Notes under the pieces: generated by a model
Told to the model about the DNA's origin: nothing
The model's input: only the letters and a program-made list of their open reading frames with translations
Database searches by the model: none
Shown here: in pieces, positions 53,057 through 59,427 of the stretch
Layout: the number at the start of each line of letters is the position of its first letter
How positions within the stretch are numbered: the first letter of the stretch is position 1
Source of the DNA: Mesorhizobium sp. B2-7-2
Lineage (GTDB): Bacteria; Pseudomonadota; Alphaproteobacteria; Rhizobiales; Rhizobiaceae
DNA length: 59,427 nt
Assembly: GCF_006440775.1 (NCBI RefSeq)
Contig: NZ_VFTZ01000029.1
Location: 5,001-64,427, forward strand
Direction of reading: 5' to 3'
Translations under genes and position numbers: made by a program

Positions 53057-53767
53057 TCAAGCAAGCACCAGCAATTCCTCGAAATGCTTCATGTCCTTGA
53101 AGCTGCAGAAGGCCGGAGGCTTGAGCTCGATCACAGGAGCCTCGCGTTCGAGGAACGACAGGCAGTCATCGAACAGATCCTGCCAGGCCGCGGCTCGCTC
53201 GCCGCAGAGACGGCGGATCTGATAGGCGAAGGTGATGTGGAAGACATAAGCGTCGTGGTCCGGATGGCGGTAGCCGAACGGCACCGATAGCGCATCGCGC
53301 CACAGGCGCAGGATGCGCTCGTCCTCAGCGGAAGCACCGGCAACCGTAAGGCCGTTCGGCGTGATGCCGACGGTCTTGACGCGGAAGGATGGACAGGCCT
53401 CGAAGTCCTCCAGGCGCTGCAGATAGAGGCCGGTCATGTCGTCGATGCTGGTGTCGAGCGGCACGTCGGAGGGCCAGTAGGGGAGCCGGCGCCGGTACTC
53501 GATGATGCCCTGGAACAGGGTCATGTGCAGGCTGGAGATCGGGGTGAAGGCGAGGCGGTCCGCGTCGGGCATGGCGCGGATGCGCTCGCGCACCTCGATG
53601 ATCGCGGCTTGCGAAGGCGAGCCGCCGACGAGGTGACTGACGACCGTGTTGCCCGGTTCGGGGAGGAAGTTGCCCGAGCTGTCGTAACGGGTGCCGAGAT
53701 GCACCGGCGCCGTCGGGTTGGTGCCTTCGAAAAATCCGGCGAGCGAGGGTATGACCGTGGCGAACAT
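53057..53767 (-). CDS. 2H phosphoesterase-like protein (DUF1868 type)
   Basis: 236 residues from MFATVIPSLAGFFEGTNPTAPVHLGTRYD. Two H-x-T motifs, His81-Met-Thr83 (SSLHMTLFQ) and His177-Ile-Thr179 (VFHITFAYQ), are the paired catalytic motifs of the 2H (LigT-like) phosphoesterase superfamily that opens cyclic phosphates. AAGGAGATC lies 4 bases before the ATG. Its position inside the phosphonate cluster suggests hydrolysis of a cyclic phosphate or similar by-product of C-P lyase (compare PhnP), which is inference. Confidence 0.82.
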   Translation of the reverse strand: MFATVIPSLAGFFEGTNPTAPVHLGTRYDSSGNFLPEPGNTVVSHLVGGSPSQAAIIEVRERIRAMPDADRLAFTPISSLHMTLFQGIIEYRRRLPYWPSDVPLDTSIDDMTGLYLQRLEDFEACPSFRVKTVGITPNGLTVAGASAEDERILRLWRDALSVPFGYRHPDHDAYVFHITFAYQIRRLCGERAAAWQDLFDDCLSFLEREAPVIELKPPAFCSFKDMKHFEELLVLA

Positions 53768-53922
53768 CGCGATCTCCTTGGGGAGATGGCGTCCTGTCCG
53801 AGTCATGTGTCAACGGTGTGAATGGTGAATGGTGAATGGTGAATGGTGAATGGTGAATGGTGAATGGTGAGAAGGAAGGGCTTCGTTGCATTCACTATTG
53901 ACCGGTTCACCATTCACCGCGC
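53768..53922. other. Intergenic gap with heptamer microsatellite
   Basis: Gap of 155 bases between the acetyltransferase and 2H-phosphoesterase genes. It contains seven perfect copies of AATGGTG at 53821-53869; a short echo, TTCACCATTCACC, appears in the other orientation at 53905-53917. Confidence 0.8.
53821..53869. repeat. Heptamer microsatellite (AATGGTG)x7
   Basis: Seven uninterrupted 7-bp units. Copy number is likely to vary between strains by slippage. It lies outside coding sequence, in the leader of the 2H-phosphoesterase gene on the minus strand. Confidence 0.95.
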
Positions 53923-54537
53923 CTAGCCGCCATGCTTCTCCAGGAAAGCCTCCGCCGACAACTCGCGGAAATCGTCGAGCGCAGAGCGCAGCCTTGCATG
54001 ATCCCAATCCCACCAGGCCAAAGCCTGGTAGCGCTCGGCGGTGCGGCGGTCGAAGCGCTCGCGGATCGGCTTCGCCGGCACGCCGCCGACGATTGTGTAG
54101 GGCGCGACATCCTTCGACACCACGGCGCCCGCGCCGACCGCCGCGCCATCGCCGACGGTGACGCCGGGCAGGATGGTCGAGCCATGGCCGAGCCAAGTGT
54201 CGTGGCCGATGGTGACGCGTTTGGCGCGGCGCTCGGCGAAGAACGCGCTTTCATGCTCGGCGTCGTCCCAATAGTCCGATGCGCGGTAGGTGAAGTGATG
54301 CAGCGTCGGACGCCATGTCGGATGGTTGGTGGCGTTGATGCGCACACTTGCCGCGATGTTGGAGAACTTGCCGATGGTCGCGCACCACACGGCGCAGTCC
54401 TGCATCATGTAGGAATAGTCGCCGAGCTTGCATTCGGCGACGCGGCTGCGCTCGGCGATCTCGGTCCAGCGGCCGAGCGTCGAGTTCTCGACTTGCGCCG
54501 TCGGATGGATCAGAGGCGCCTCCGAAAGCTTCTTCAT
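53923..54537 (-). CDS. Phosphonate-associated left-handed beta-helix acetyltransferase
   Basis: 204 residues. Hexapeptide repeats are evident: LIHPTAQVENSTLGRWTEI, VTIGHDTWLGHGSTILPGVTVGDGAAVGAGAVVSKDVAPYTIVGGVPAKPI, the usual CATB/XAT acetyltransferase fold. Its sequence start and length fit the subfamily regularly found in phn operons. The start overlaps the phnL stop by 4 bases. It may acetylate an aminoalkylphosphonate or intermediate, a role analogous to PhnO in E. coli but with a different fold. Confidence 0.88.
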   Translation of the reverse strand: MKKLSEAPLIHPTAQVENSTLGRWTEIAERSRVAECKLGDYSYMMQDCAVWCATIGKFSNIAASVRINATNHPTWRPTLHHFTYRASDYWDDAEHESAFFAERRAKRVTIGHDTWLGHGSTILPGVTVGDGAAVGAGAVVSKDVAPYTIVGGVPAKPIRERFDRRTAERYQALAWWDWDHARLRSALDDFRELSAEAFLEKHGG

Positions 54538-55241
54538 GCGGCGATCTTTCCGGCGGCGAAGGCGGTGACATCGATGACGCGGTCGGCGACAGCCTCGCGG
54601 ACATCCTGGTCATGGAAGATGCCGAGCAGGGCAACGCCCGCCGCCTTCTTGGCGGCGATGAGCTCGACCACGACATCGCGGTTCTTCGCGTCGAGCGAAG
54701 CGGTCGGCTCGTCGAGCAGCAGGATTGGATGCTCGGTTATGAAGCCGCGTGCGATGTTGACGCGCTGCTGCTCGCCGCCCGAGAAGGTGGCCGGCGGCAG
54801 CGCCCAGAGCTTTTCAGGCAGGTTGAGCTGCGCAAGCAAGGAGCGAGCCTTTGCCCGCGCGGCCTCGCGATCCTCGCCGCGCTCGACCAAAGGCTCGGCG
54901 ACGACGTCGAGCGCGGAAACGCGCGGCACGGTGCGCAGGAACTGGCTGACATAGCCGATGGTATGGCGGCGCACGGAAAGCACGGTGCGCGGGCTGGCGG
55001 AGGCGAGGTCGATCAATCCGTCGCCATGCTGGACAATGATCTGACCTTCATCGACGGCGTAATTGCCGTAAAGCATCTTCAGGATCGAGCTTTTTCCGGC
55101 GCCGGACGGGCCGCCGAGCACCGCGCATTCGCCGGCGCGGATCGAGAAGGAGACAGCCGCCACCACCGGCAGCGTGACGCCGTCGCGCAGATGCATGGTG
55201 AAGCTTTTGGCGACGTCCGAGACAACGAGAGGCGTAGCCAT
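54534..55241 (-). CDS. phnL: C-P lyase system protein PhnL
   Basis: 235 residues, ABC-ATPase-like. Walker A GPSGAGKS (44-51), signature FSGGEQQRVNIARGF, Walker B LLLDEPTASLD. The family block TIGYVSQFLRTVPRVSALDVVAEPL confirms PhnL rather than PhnK. GGAGG precedes the ATG at 55241. A palindromic element separates it from phnK. PhnL contributes to the nucleosidase step of the C-P lyase complex. Confidence 0.93.
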   Translation of the reverse strand: MATPLVVSDVAKSFTMHLRDGVTLPVVAAVSFSIRAGECAVLGGPSGAGKSSILKMLYGNYAVDEGQIIVQHGDGLIDLASASPRTVLSVRRHTIGYVSQFLRTVPRVSALDVVAEPLVERGEDREAARAKARSLLAQLNLPEKLWALPPATFSGGEQQRVNIARGFITEHPILLLDEPTASLDAKNRDVVVELIAAKKAAGVALLGIFHDQDVREAVADRVIDVTAFAAGKIAA

Positions 55242-55271
55242 CAGAAAATCCTCCAATTTGTCGGCGGGACA

Positions 55272-55428
55272 GCGCCCCCCTCTGTCCTGCCGGACATCTC
55301 CCCCTCAGGGGGGGAGATCGGCTGTCGCATTCGGTTTCGCCACTCTCCCGCGTTGCAGAAAAAGCGGGGCATGAAAGCTGCTAATCTCCCCCCCTGAGGG
55401 GGAGATGGCCGGCAGGCCAGAGGGGGGT
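55272..55428. repeat. Palindromic element A, copy 5 (between phnK and phnL)
   Basis: GCGCCCCCCTCTGTCCTGCC on the left; right arm with three substitutions (GATGGCCGGCAGGCCAGAG). Interrupts what would otherwise be a tightly coupled phnGHIJKL operon and may lower or buffer phnL expression. Confidence 0.88.
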
Positions 55429-55443
55429 GTTCAAGCGCCATCG

Positions 55444-56220
55444 TCACACCTGCAAAATCGAAGAAACCAGCAACTGCGTATAAGGCGCGCGCGGATCGTC
55501 GAGCACGCGGTCGGTGAGGCCGCTTTCGACGACGCGGCCATCTTTCATCACCATCATGCGCTGCGACAGCAACCGCGCCACGGCGAGGTCGTGGGTGACG
55601 ACGATCGCGGCAAGCCCAAGATCGGTAACCAGCCCGCGCAGAAGGTCGAGCAGGCGCGCCTGCACCGAGACGTCGAGACCGCCGGTCGGCTCGTCCATGA
55701 ACACCAGGCGCGGGCCGGTGACCAGGTTGCGGGCGATCTGCAGGCGCTGGCGCATGCCGCCGGAAAAGGCGCGCGGCTCGTCGTCGATGCGGTCCTCGTC
55801 GATCTCGACGCGCGACAGCCAGTCGACGGCGGTGGCGCGGATCTTGCCATAGTGGCGGTCGCCGACCGCCATCAGCCGCTCGCCGACATTGGCGCCGGCA
55901 GATACCGTCATGCGCAGGCCGTCGGCCGGGTTCTGGTGGACGAAGCCCCAGTCGGTGCGCATCAGGAAGCGGCGCTCGGCCTCGCTCATGCGGTAGAGCT
56001 CGCGCCATTGGCCGTCGCGCATGCGGTAGCTGGCCGTGCCGGAAGAGGGCAGCAGGCGGGTCGACAGGCAGTTGAGCAGCGTGGTCTTGCCGGAGCCGGA
56101 TTCGCCGACCACCGCCAGAACCTCGCCTGGCCAGAGGTCGAAGGTGACGTTCTCGCAGCCGACGCGCGACCCGTAGAATTTGGACAGCGCAGAAACGCGC
56201 AGCAGCGGTTCGTCGGTCAT
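55444..56220 (-). CDS. phnK: C-P lyase system protein PhnK
   Basis: 258 residues. Walker A GESGSGKT (39-46), signature FSGGMRQRLQIARNL, Walker B VFMDEPTGGLD, H-loop VTHDLAVARLL. The YRMRDGQWRELYRMSEAERRFLMRTDWGFVHQNPADGLR block is PhnK-specific. Starts 4 bases inside the phnJ stop. PhnK binds the PhnGHIJ core as a dimer. Confidence 0.94.
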   Translation of the reverse strand: MTDEPLLRVSALSKFYGSRVGCENVTFDLWPGEVLAVVGESGSGKTTLLNCLSTRLLPSSGTASYRMRDGQWRELYRMSEAERRFLMRTDWGFVHQNPADGLRMTVSAGANVGERLMAVGDRHYGKIRATAVDWLSRVEIDEDRIDDEPRAFSGGMRQRLQIARNLVTGPRLVFMDEPTGGLDVSVQARLLDLLRGLVTDLGLAAIVVTHDLAVARLLSQRMMVMKDGRVVESGLTDRVLDDPRAPYTQLLVSSILQV

Positions 56221-57128
56221 TCTGCCGGCTCCGTTTTCTCAGAGGCAAGGTGGGTCTCGGGTGCAAGATGGCCGTGATGGCCGTCGGCTCGTCGCTTCTC
56301 GCAATGGTCGGTGTCGGAGCAGACGAACATGTGGCCGCCATGGTCGTCGAGGATGACCTCGTCGAGATAGACATTCTCGGCGCCGCAAAGCGCGCAGGGC
56401 TGGTCGAAGGTCTGCACCTCGAAGGGATGGTCCTCGAAGTCGAGGCTGACGACATCGGTGAAGGGCGGCACCGCATAGATGCGCTTCTCTCGGCCGGCAC
56501 CGAACAATTGCAGGGCCGGTGAGCGATGCATCTTCGGATTGTCGAATTTCGGTGTCGGCGAGGGGTCCATCACGTAGCGGCCCTCGACCTTGACCGGATA
56601 GGCGTAGGTGGTGGCGATGCGGCCGTGCCTGGCAATGTCCTCATAGAGCTTCACATGCATGAGGCCGTATTCCTCCAGCGCGTGCATCTTGCGCGTCTCG
56701 GTCTCGCGCGGCTCGAGGAAGCGCAGCGGCTCGGGGATCGGCACCTGGAAGACCAGCACCTGGCCTGCGGTCAGCGGATGCTCGGGGATGCGGTGGCGGG
56801 TCTGGATGATGGTGGCGGTTGCCGTGTCGGTGGTGACGACGACCTTGGCGACCTTCTTGAAGAAGGCGCGGATCGAGACGGCATTGGTGGTGTCGTCGGC
56901 GCCCTGGTCGATGACCTTGAGCACGTCATCGGGACCGATGATCGAGGCGGTGACCTGCACGCCGCCTGTGCCCCAGCCGTAAGGCATCGGCATCTCGCGC
57001 GAGGCGAAAGGCACTTGGTAGCCGGGAATGGCGATGCCCTTCAGGATGGCGCGGCGGATCATCCGCTTGGTCTGCTCGTCGAGATAGGCGAAGTTGTAAG
57101 TGGCGATCTCTGTCGGTTGCGCGGTCAT
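56217..57128 (-). CDS. phnJ: Carbon-phosphorus lyase PhnJ
   Basis: 303 residues. The radical-SAM type iron-sulfur ligands are Cys245, Cys248 and Cys270 and the thiyl-radical cysteine is Cys276, in CALCGAE...VCSDTDHCEKR, matching E. coli 241, 244, 266 and 272. The conserved glycine region IPGYQVPFASREMPMPYGWGTGG is intact. Cleaves the C-P bond of the ribosyl phosphonate intermediate. A His-rich C-terminal tail of about 25 residues is variable. Overlaps phnI and phnK by 4 bases each. Confidence 0.97.
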   Translation of the reverse strand: MTAQPTEIATYNFAYLDEQTKRMIRRAILKGIAIPGYQVPFASREMPMPYGWGTGGVQVTASIIGPDDVLKVIDQGADDTTNAVSIRAFFKKVAKVVVTTDTATATIIQTRHRIPEHPLTAGQVLVFQVPIPEPLRFLEPRETETRKMHALEEYGLMHVKLYEDIARHGRIATTYAYPVKVEGRYVMDPSPTPKFDNPKMHRSPALQLFGAGREKRIYAVPPFTDVVSLDFEDHPFEVQTFDQPCALCGAENVYLDEVILDDHGGHMFVCSDTDHCEKRRADGHHGHLAPETHLASEKTEPAE

Positions 57129-58237
57129 TCCGCGGCCTCCCTCTTGTCTTCAGCCTTGTCCTCGTTTTCCCGCGCCTCGTATTCGGCGCGCATGCGGCGC
57201 ACGAGGCCGAGCTCGGCCTGGAAGTCGACATAATGCGGCAGCTTCAAATGCTCGACGAAGCCGGTGGCCTGGACGTTGTCGGAATGCGAGATGACGAATT
57301 CCTCGTCCTGCGCGGCGGCAACGACATCCTCGCCGAGCTCGCTCGCGCGCAGCGCCCGGTCGCATAGCGCCATCGCCATCGCCTTGCGCTCGCTCTGGCC
57401 GAAGACCAGGCCATAGCCGCGGGTGAACTGCGGCGGCGCCTTGGCCGAGCCCTTGAACTGGTTGACCATCTGGCATTCGGTGACGCGGATGGAGCCGAGC
57501 GGCACGGCGAAGGGTAGCTCCGGCACGTCCAGTTCCAGCTCGACCTCGCCGATGCGTATCTCGCCGACGAAGGGATGGTTGCGGGCGTAGCCGCGCTGCG
57601 TCGAATAGCCGAGCGCCAGGAGAAAACCCTCGTCGCCGCGCGACAGCGCCTGCAGGCGGATGTCGCGCGCCATCGGGAATTGCAGCGGCTCGCGCGTGAT
57701 GTCGCCGGGCACGTGGTCCAGCGGCATGTCGCCATCGGCCTCGATCAGGCCTTCATGGGCGAGGATCGCCGAAACGCGCGGCATGGCCTCCGGCTCAGCC
57801 GGACGCTGCGCCGGCATCTCGACCTCGGCGCCGGCGGCAAGCTCGGGATCGAGCAGGCGGTGGGTGTAGTCGAAGGTCGGGCCAAGCACCTGTCCGCCGG
57901 GCAGGTCCTTATAGGTGGCCGAGACACGGCGCTCGACCTGCATGGCGCCCGTATCGATCGGATTGGTGTAGCCGAAGCGCGGCAGCGTGGTGCGGTAGGC
58001 GCGCACCAGGAAGATCGCCTCGATCATGTCGCCGCGCGCCTGGACGACGGCCAGAGCCGCAAGCTCGCGGTCATAGAGCGAGCCTTCGCTCATCACGCGA
58101 TCGACGCCCAGCGCCAGCTGCTCGACGATCTGGTCGAGGCGCAGCGCCGGTACCGAGCGGTCGCCGCGGCGGCGGTCGGCAAGCAGGCGATGCGCATTGG
58201 CAATAGCGGCTTCGCCGCCTTTCACCGCGACATACAT
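57125..58237 (-). CDS. phnI: C-P lyase system protein PhnI
   Basis: 370 residues, starting MYVAVKGGEAAIANAHRLLA, as in all PhnI proteins. Internal YVDFQAELGLVRRMRAEYEARE near the C-terminus is also typical. PhnI is the nucleosidase that exchanges adenine of ATP for the phosphonate, with PhnG, PhnH and PhnL. Starts one base before the phnH stop codon. Confidence 0.96.
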   Translation of the reverse strand: MYVAVKGGEAAIANAHRLLADRRRGDRSVPALRLDQIVEQLALGVDRVMSEGSLYDRELAALAVVQARGDMIEAIFLVRAYRTTLPRFGYTNPIDTGAMQVERRVSATYKDLPGGQVLGPTFDYTHRLLDPELAAGAEVEMPAQRPAEPEAMPRVSAILAHEGLIEADGDMPLDHVPGDITREPLQFPMARDIRLQALSRGDEGFLLALGYSTQRGYARNHPFVGEIRIGEVELELDVPELPFAVPLGSIRVTECQMVNQFKGSAKAPPQFTRGYGLVFGQSERKAMAMALCDRALRASELGEDVVAAAQDEEFVISHSDNVQATGFVEHLKLPHYVDFQAELGLVRRMRAEYEARENEDKAEDKREAAE

Positions 58238-58238
58238 G

Positions 58239-58850
58239 TCATGCCTCCATCGTCTTGATGCGGGTGGTGCGCGGCAGGCAGGCGAGGTGGCCTGGCGCCG
58301 CCAGGATGATGTCGACGCCGCGCGGGAAACGCTGGTTGTTCTGCTTCCACTGCTCGACGAAATGGCGCGGCATGCCGGGAGGCGCGATCATCGACGTCTT
58401 CTCGATCCCTGGGCCTTCGAGCAGCAGCGACGGGCCCGAGGCAAGATCGTCGACCAGGAGGATCAGCGTCGTCGAGCGGTCGGGATATTCCTGCGTGCCT
58501 TGCGCAAAACCGTCGAGCGCCGCCATCTCCTTCGGATTGGCGATCAAGGCGAAATGCGCGTCGGCCGGCGTGTTGGCCGAGGGCGCGCCGGTGTGAAAGC
58601 CGAGCCAGGCCTTGACCGCGGCTTCCGCCTGCAGCGGCGAGTCGAGCCAGACCGGCGTGTCGTTGTCGCAGAGCGAGAGCGCCACGGCGCCGGCCGTCGC
58701 CGACAGCGGCGCCGGCGGGCGGGCGAGCTGCGGCAGGTTCTGGACGGTGCCGGGGCGGGCCATCGCGTCCATGATGGCGCGGAACACCGCCTGGGCGTTG
58801 AAGACCGGCTCTGCGAAGCCGCCGTCGATCGATTGCGTGGCGATATCCAT
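58239..58850 (-). CDS. phnH: C-P lyase system protein PhnH
   Basis: 203 residues from MDIATQSIDGGFAEPVFNAQAVFRAIMDAMARPG, the conserved PhnH start. Later FALIANPKEMAALDGFAQGTQEYPDRSTTLILLVDDL matches. The upstream extension to 58997 lies in phnG and is not used; the chosen ATG overlaps the phnG stop. Core scaffold subunit of the C-P lyase. Confidence 0.95.
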   Translation of the reverse strand: MDIATQSIDGGFAEPVFNAQAVFRAIMDAMARPGTVQNLPQLARPPAPLSATAGAVALSLCDNDTPVWLDSPLQAEAAVKAWLGFHTGAPSANTPADAHFALIANPKEMAALDGFAQGTQEYPDRSTTLILLVDDLASGPSLLLEGPGIEKTSMIAPPGMPRHFVEQWKQNNQRFPRGVDIILAAPGHLACLPRTTRIKTMEA

Positions 58851-59311
58851 CAGTCCTCTCCGCGCACCATGGTGAAGAAATCCACTTTCGTGGCCGCCGT
58901 TTCGACGCGCTTTGTCTCGCGCGCCGCGGCAAGCGCCGCGCGCAAGGGCGCGGCGAGCTTTGTCTCGACCGCTTCGCGGTGCGCCAGGTCCTGCCACAGC
59001 GCGTCGGCGATCGCCGCAAGCTTGGCCTTGCCCTTGTCGCGGCCGAGCGCATAGGAGTGGCCGACCTGGCCGGAGGGCAACCGCACCGTCGCACGGGTGA
59101 CCGTCGCCTCGCCGACATTGAACGGCGCGCCGCCGCCGCCGATCCGTCCGCGCACCGTCACCAATCCGGTTTCAGGACCGCGCAAAAGCTCGGCCTCGGA
59201 GGGCAGGCCCGACTCGTTCCACAGGCGGGCGATCTCGTCGGCCGCGGCGTGCGCCAGCGTCGCCATCAAAGCCTTCCGCCCGGCCTGCTCGCGCGCTTCC
59301 TGTCCTCGCAT
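58850..59311 (-). CDS. phnG: C-P lyase system protein PhnG
   Basis: 153 residues from MRGQEAREQAGRKALMATLAHAAADEIARLW. The later EATVTRATVRLPSGQVGHSYALGRDKGKAKLAAIADAL is the PhnG signature. AGGAG lies before this ATG; a start at 59356 would read through the operator and is unlikely. First gene of the phosphonate operon. Confidence 0.95.
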   Translation of the reverse strand: MRGQEAREQAGRKALMATLAHAAADEIARLWNESGLPSEAELLRGPETGLVTVRGRIGGGGAPFNVGEATVTRATVRLPSGQVGHSYALGRDKGKAKLAAIADALWQDLAHREAVETKLAAPLRAALAAARETKRVETAATKVDFFTMVRGED

Positions 59312-59336
59312 GGCATCGCTCCTTGCATGGAGAAAT

Positions 59337-59356
59337 TTGTCTATTGATATAGACAA
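59337..59356. promoter_or_regulatory. PhnF-like operator upstream of phnG
   Basis: TTGTCTATTGATATAGACAA: 8-bp perfect arms with a 4-bp spacer, of the GntR/UTRA type recognised by PhnF. It begins about 8 bases downstream of the -10 box and so covers the start of transcription. Confidence 0.7.
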
Positions 59357-59364
59357 CTATACAA

Positions 59365-59393
59365 ATTATACTCACTTGGTATCGGGAGTCCAT
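59365..59393 (-). promoter_or_regulatory. Promoter of the phn operon
   Basis: On the minus strand, ATGGAC (59393-59388), a 17-base spacer and TATAAT (59370-59365). The -10 is a perfect sigma-70 hexamer, rare in this GC-rich DNA. Confidence 0.6.
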
Positions 59394-59427
59394 GACGGGT
59401 GGATGACAACGGGTGCAAAAGTTGGGG

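Noticed and set aside
53821..53869. Possible CRISPR array
   Set aside because: The 7-bp units are contiguous without spacers; it is a microsatellite, and no cas gene is present.

Overview
The window reads as a chromosomal segment of an alphaproteobacterium of the order Rhizobiales, most likely Mesorhizobium or a close relative. Grounds: the rRNA operon ends in the rhizobial order 23S-5S-initiator tRNA-Met; the DNA is GC-rich; ABC uptake operons with their own regulators are very dense; and short palindromic repeats of rhizobial style are scattered between genes. The genus is an inference; no 16S sequence is present.

Layout. 1-2710: 3' part of 23S rRNA, 5S rRNA, tRNA-fMet and terminators. 2994-5540: small unlinked genes (P-loop kinase-like protein, NmrA-type reductase, ThuA-like protein). 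5560-17334: a polyamine island. It holds two PuuA-like glutamine synthetases, a PotABCD-type transporter, a PuuB-like oxidase, an SDR, and GntR and LuxR regulators, consistent with polyamine uptake, gamma-glutamylation and oxidation. 17614-25970: a DeoR regulator, a peptide-type ABC transporter (five genes, minus strand) with an ATC-hydrolase-like gene behind it, and a divergent M24 peptidase. 26145-29612: cupin, PEP-hydrolase-like TIM barrel, Tm-1-like ATP-binding protein, and a divergent TetR regulator. 29963-35631: a CUT1 sugar/polyol ABC operon with two ATPases and a tiny membrane protein. 35654-41352: secreted cupin, AraC/MFS pair, GFA protein, amidase, 2-hydroxyacid dehydrogenase. 41529-48205: a sugar or sugar-acid catabolic cluster (GntR, enolase-superfamily enzyme, three xylose-isomerase-like TIM barrels, Gfo/Idh/MocA dehydrogenase). 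48465-59311: a phosphonate locus on the minus strand, phnGHIJK, phnL, acetyltransferase, 2H-phosphoesterase, phnCDE1E2; its promoter and a PhnF-like operator are at the right edge.

Regulation that can be read. FadR/FCD-type operators (CTGGT..ACCAG) lie before the peptide/M24 divergon (24.6 kb), before the CUT1 operon (29.6 kb) and in the isomerase divergon (44.5 kb). The last two also share a promoter in which TTGGTAATACCAG covers the -10 box. This suggests that the CUT1 transporter and the catabolic cluster form one regulon, possibly under the GntR protein at 41.5-42.2 kb.

Most striking: a ~160-bp palindromic element occurs five times. Four copies are intergenic, but one lies in frame inside the ATPase gene of the peptide transporter, adding about 54 residues between Walker A and the Q-loop without breaking the reading frame. 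Several other hairpin repeat families, a heptamer microsatellite and composite palindromes sit between genes.
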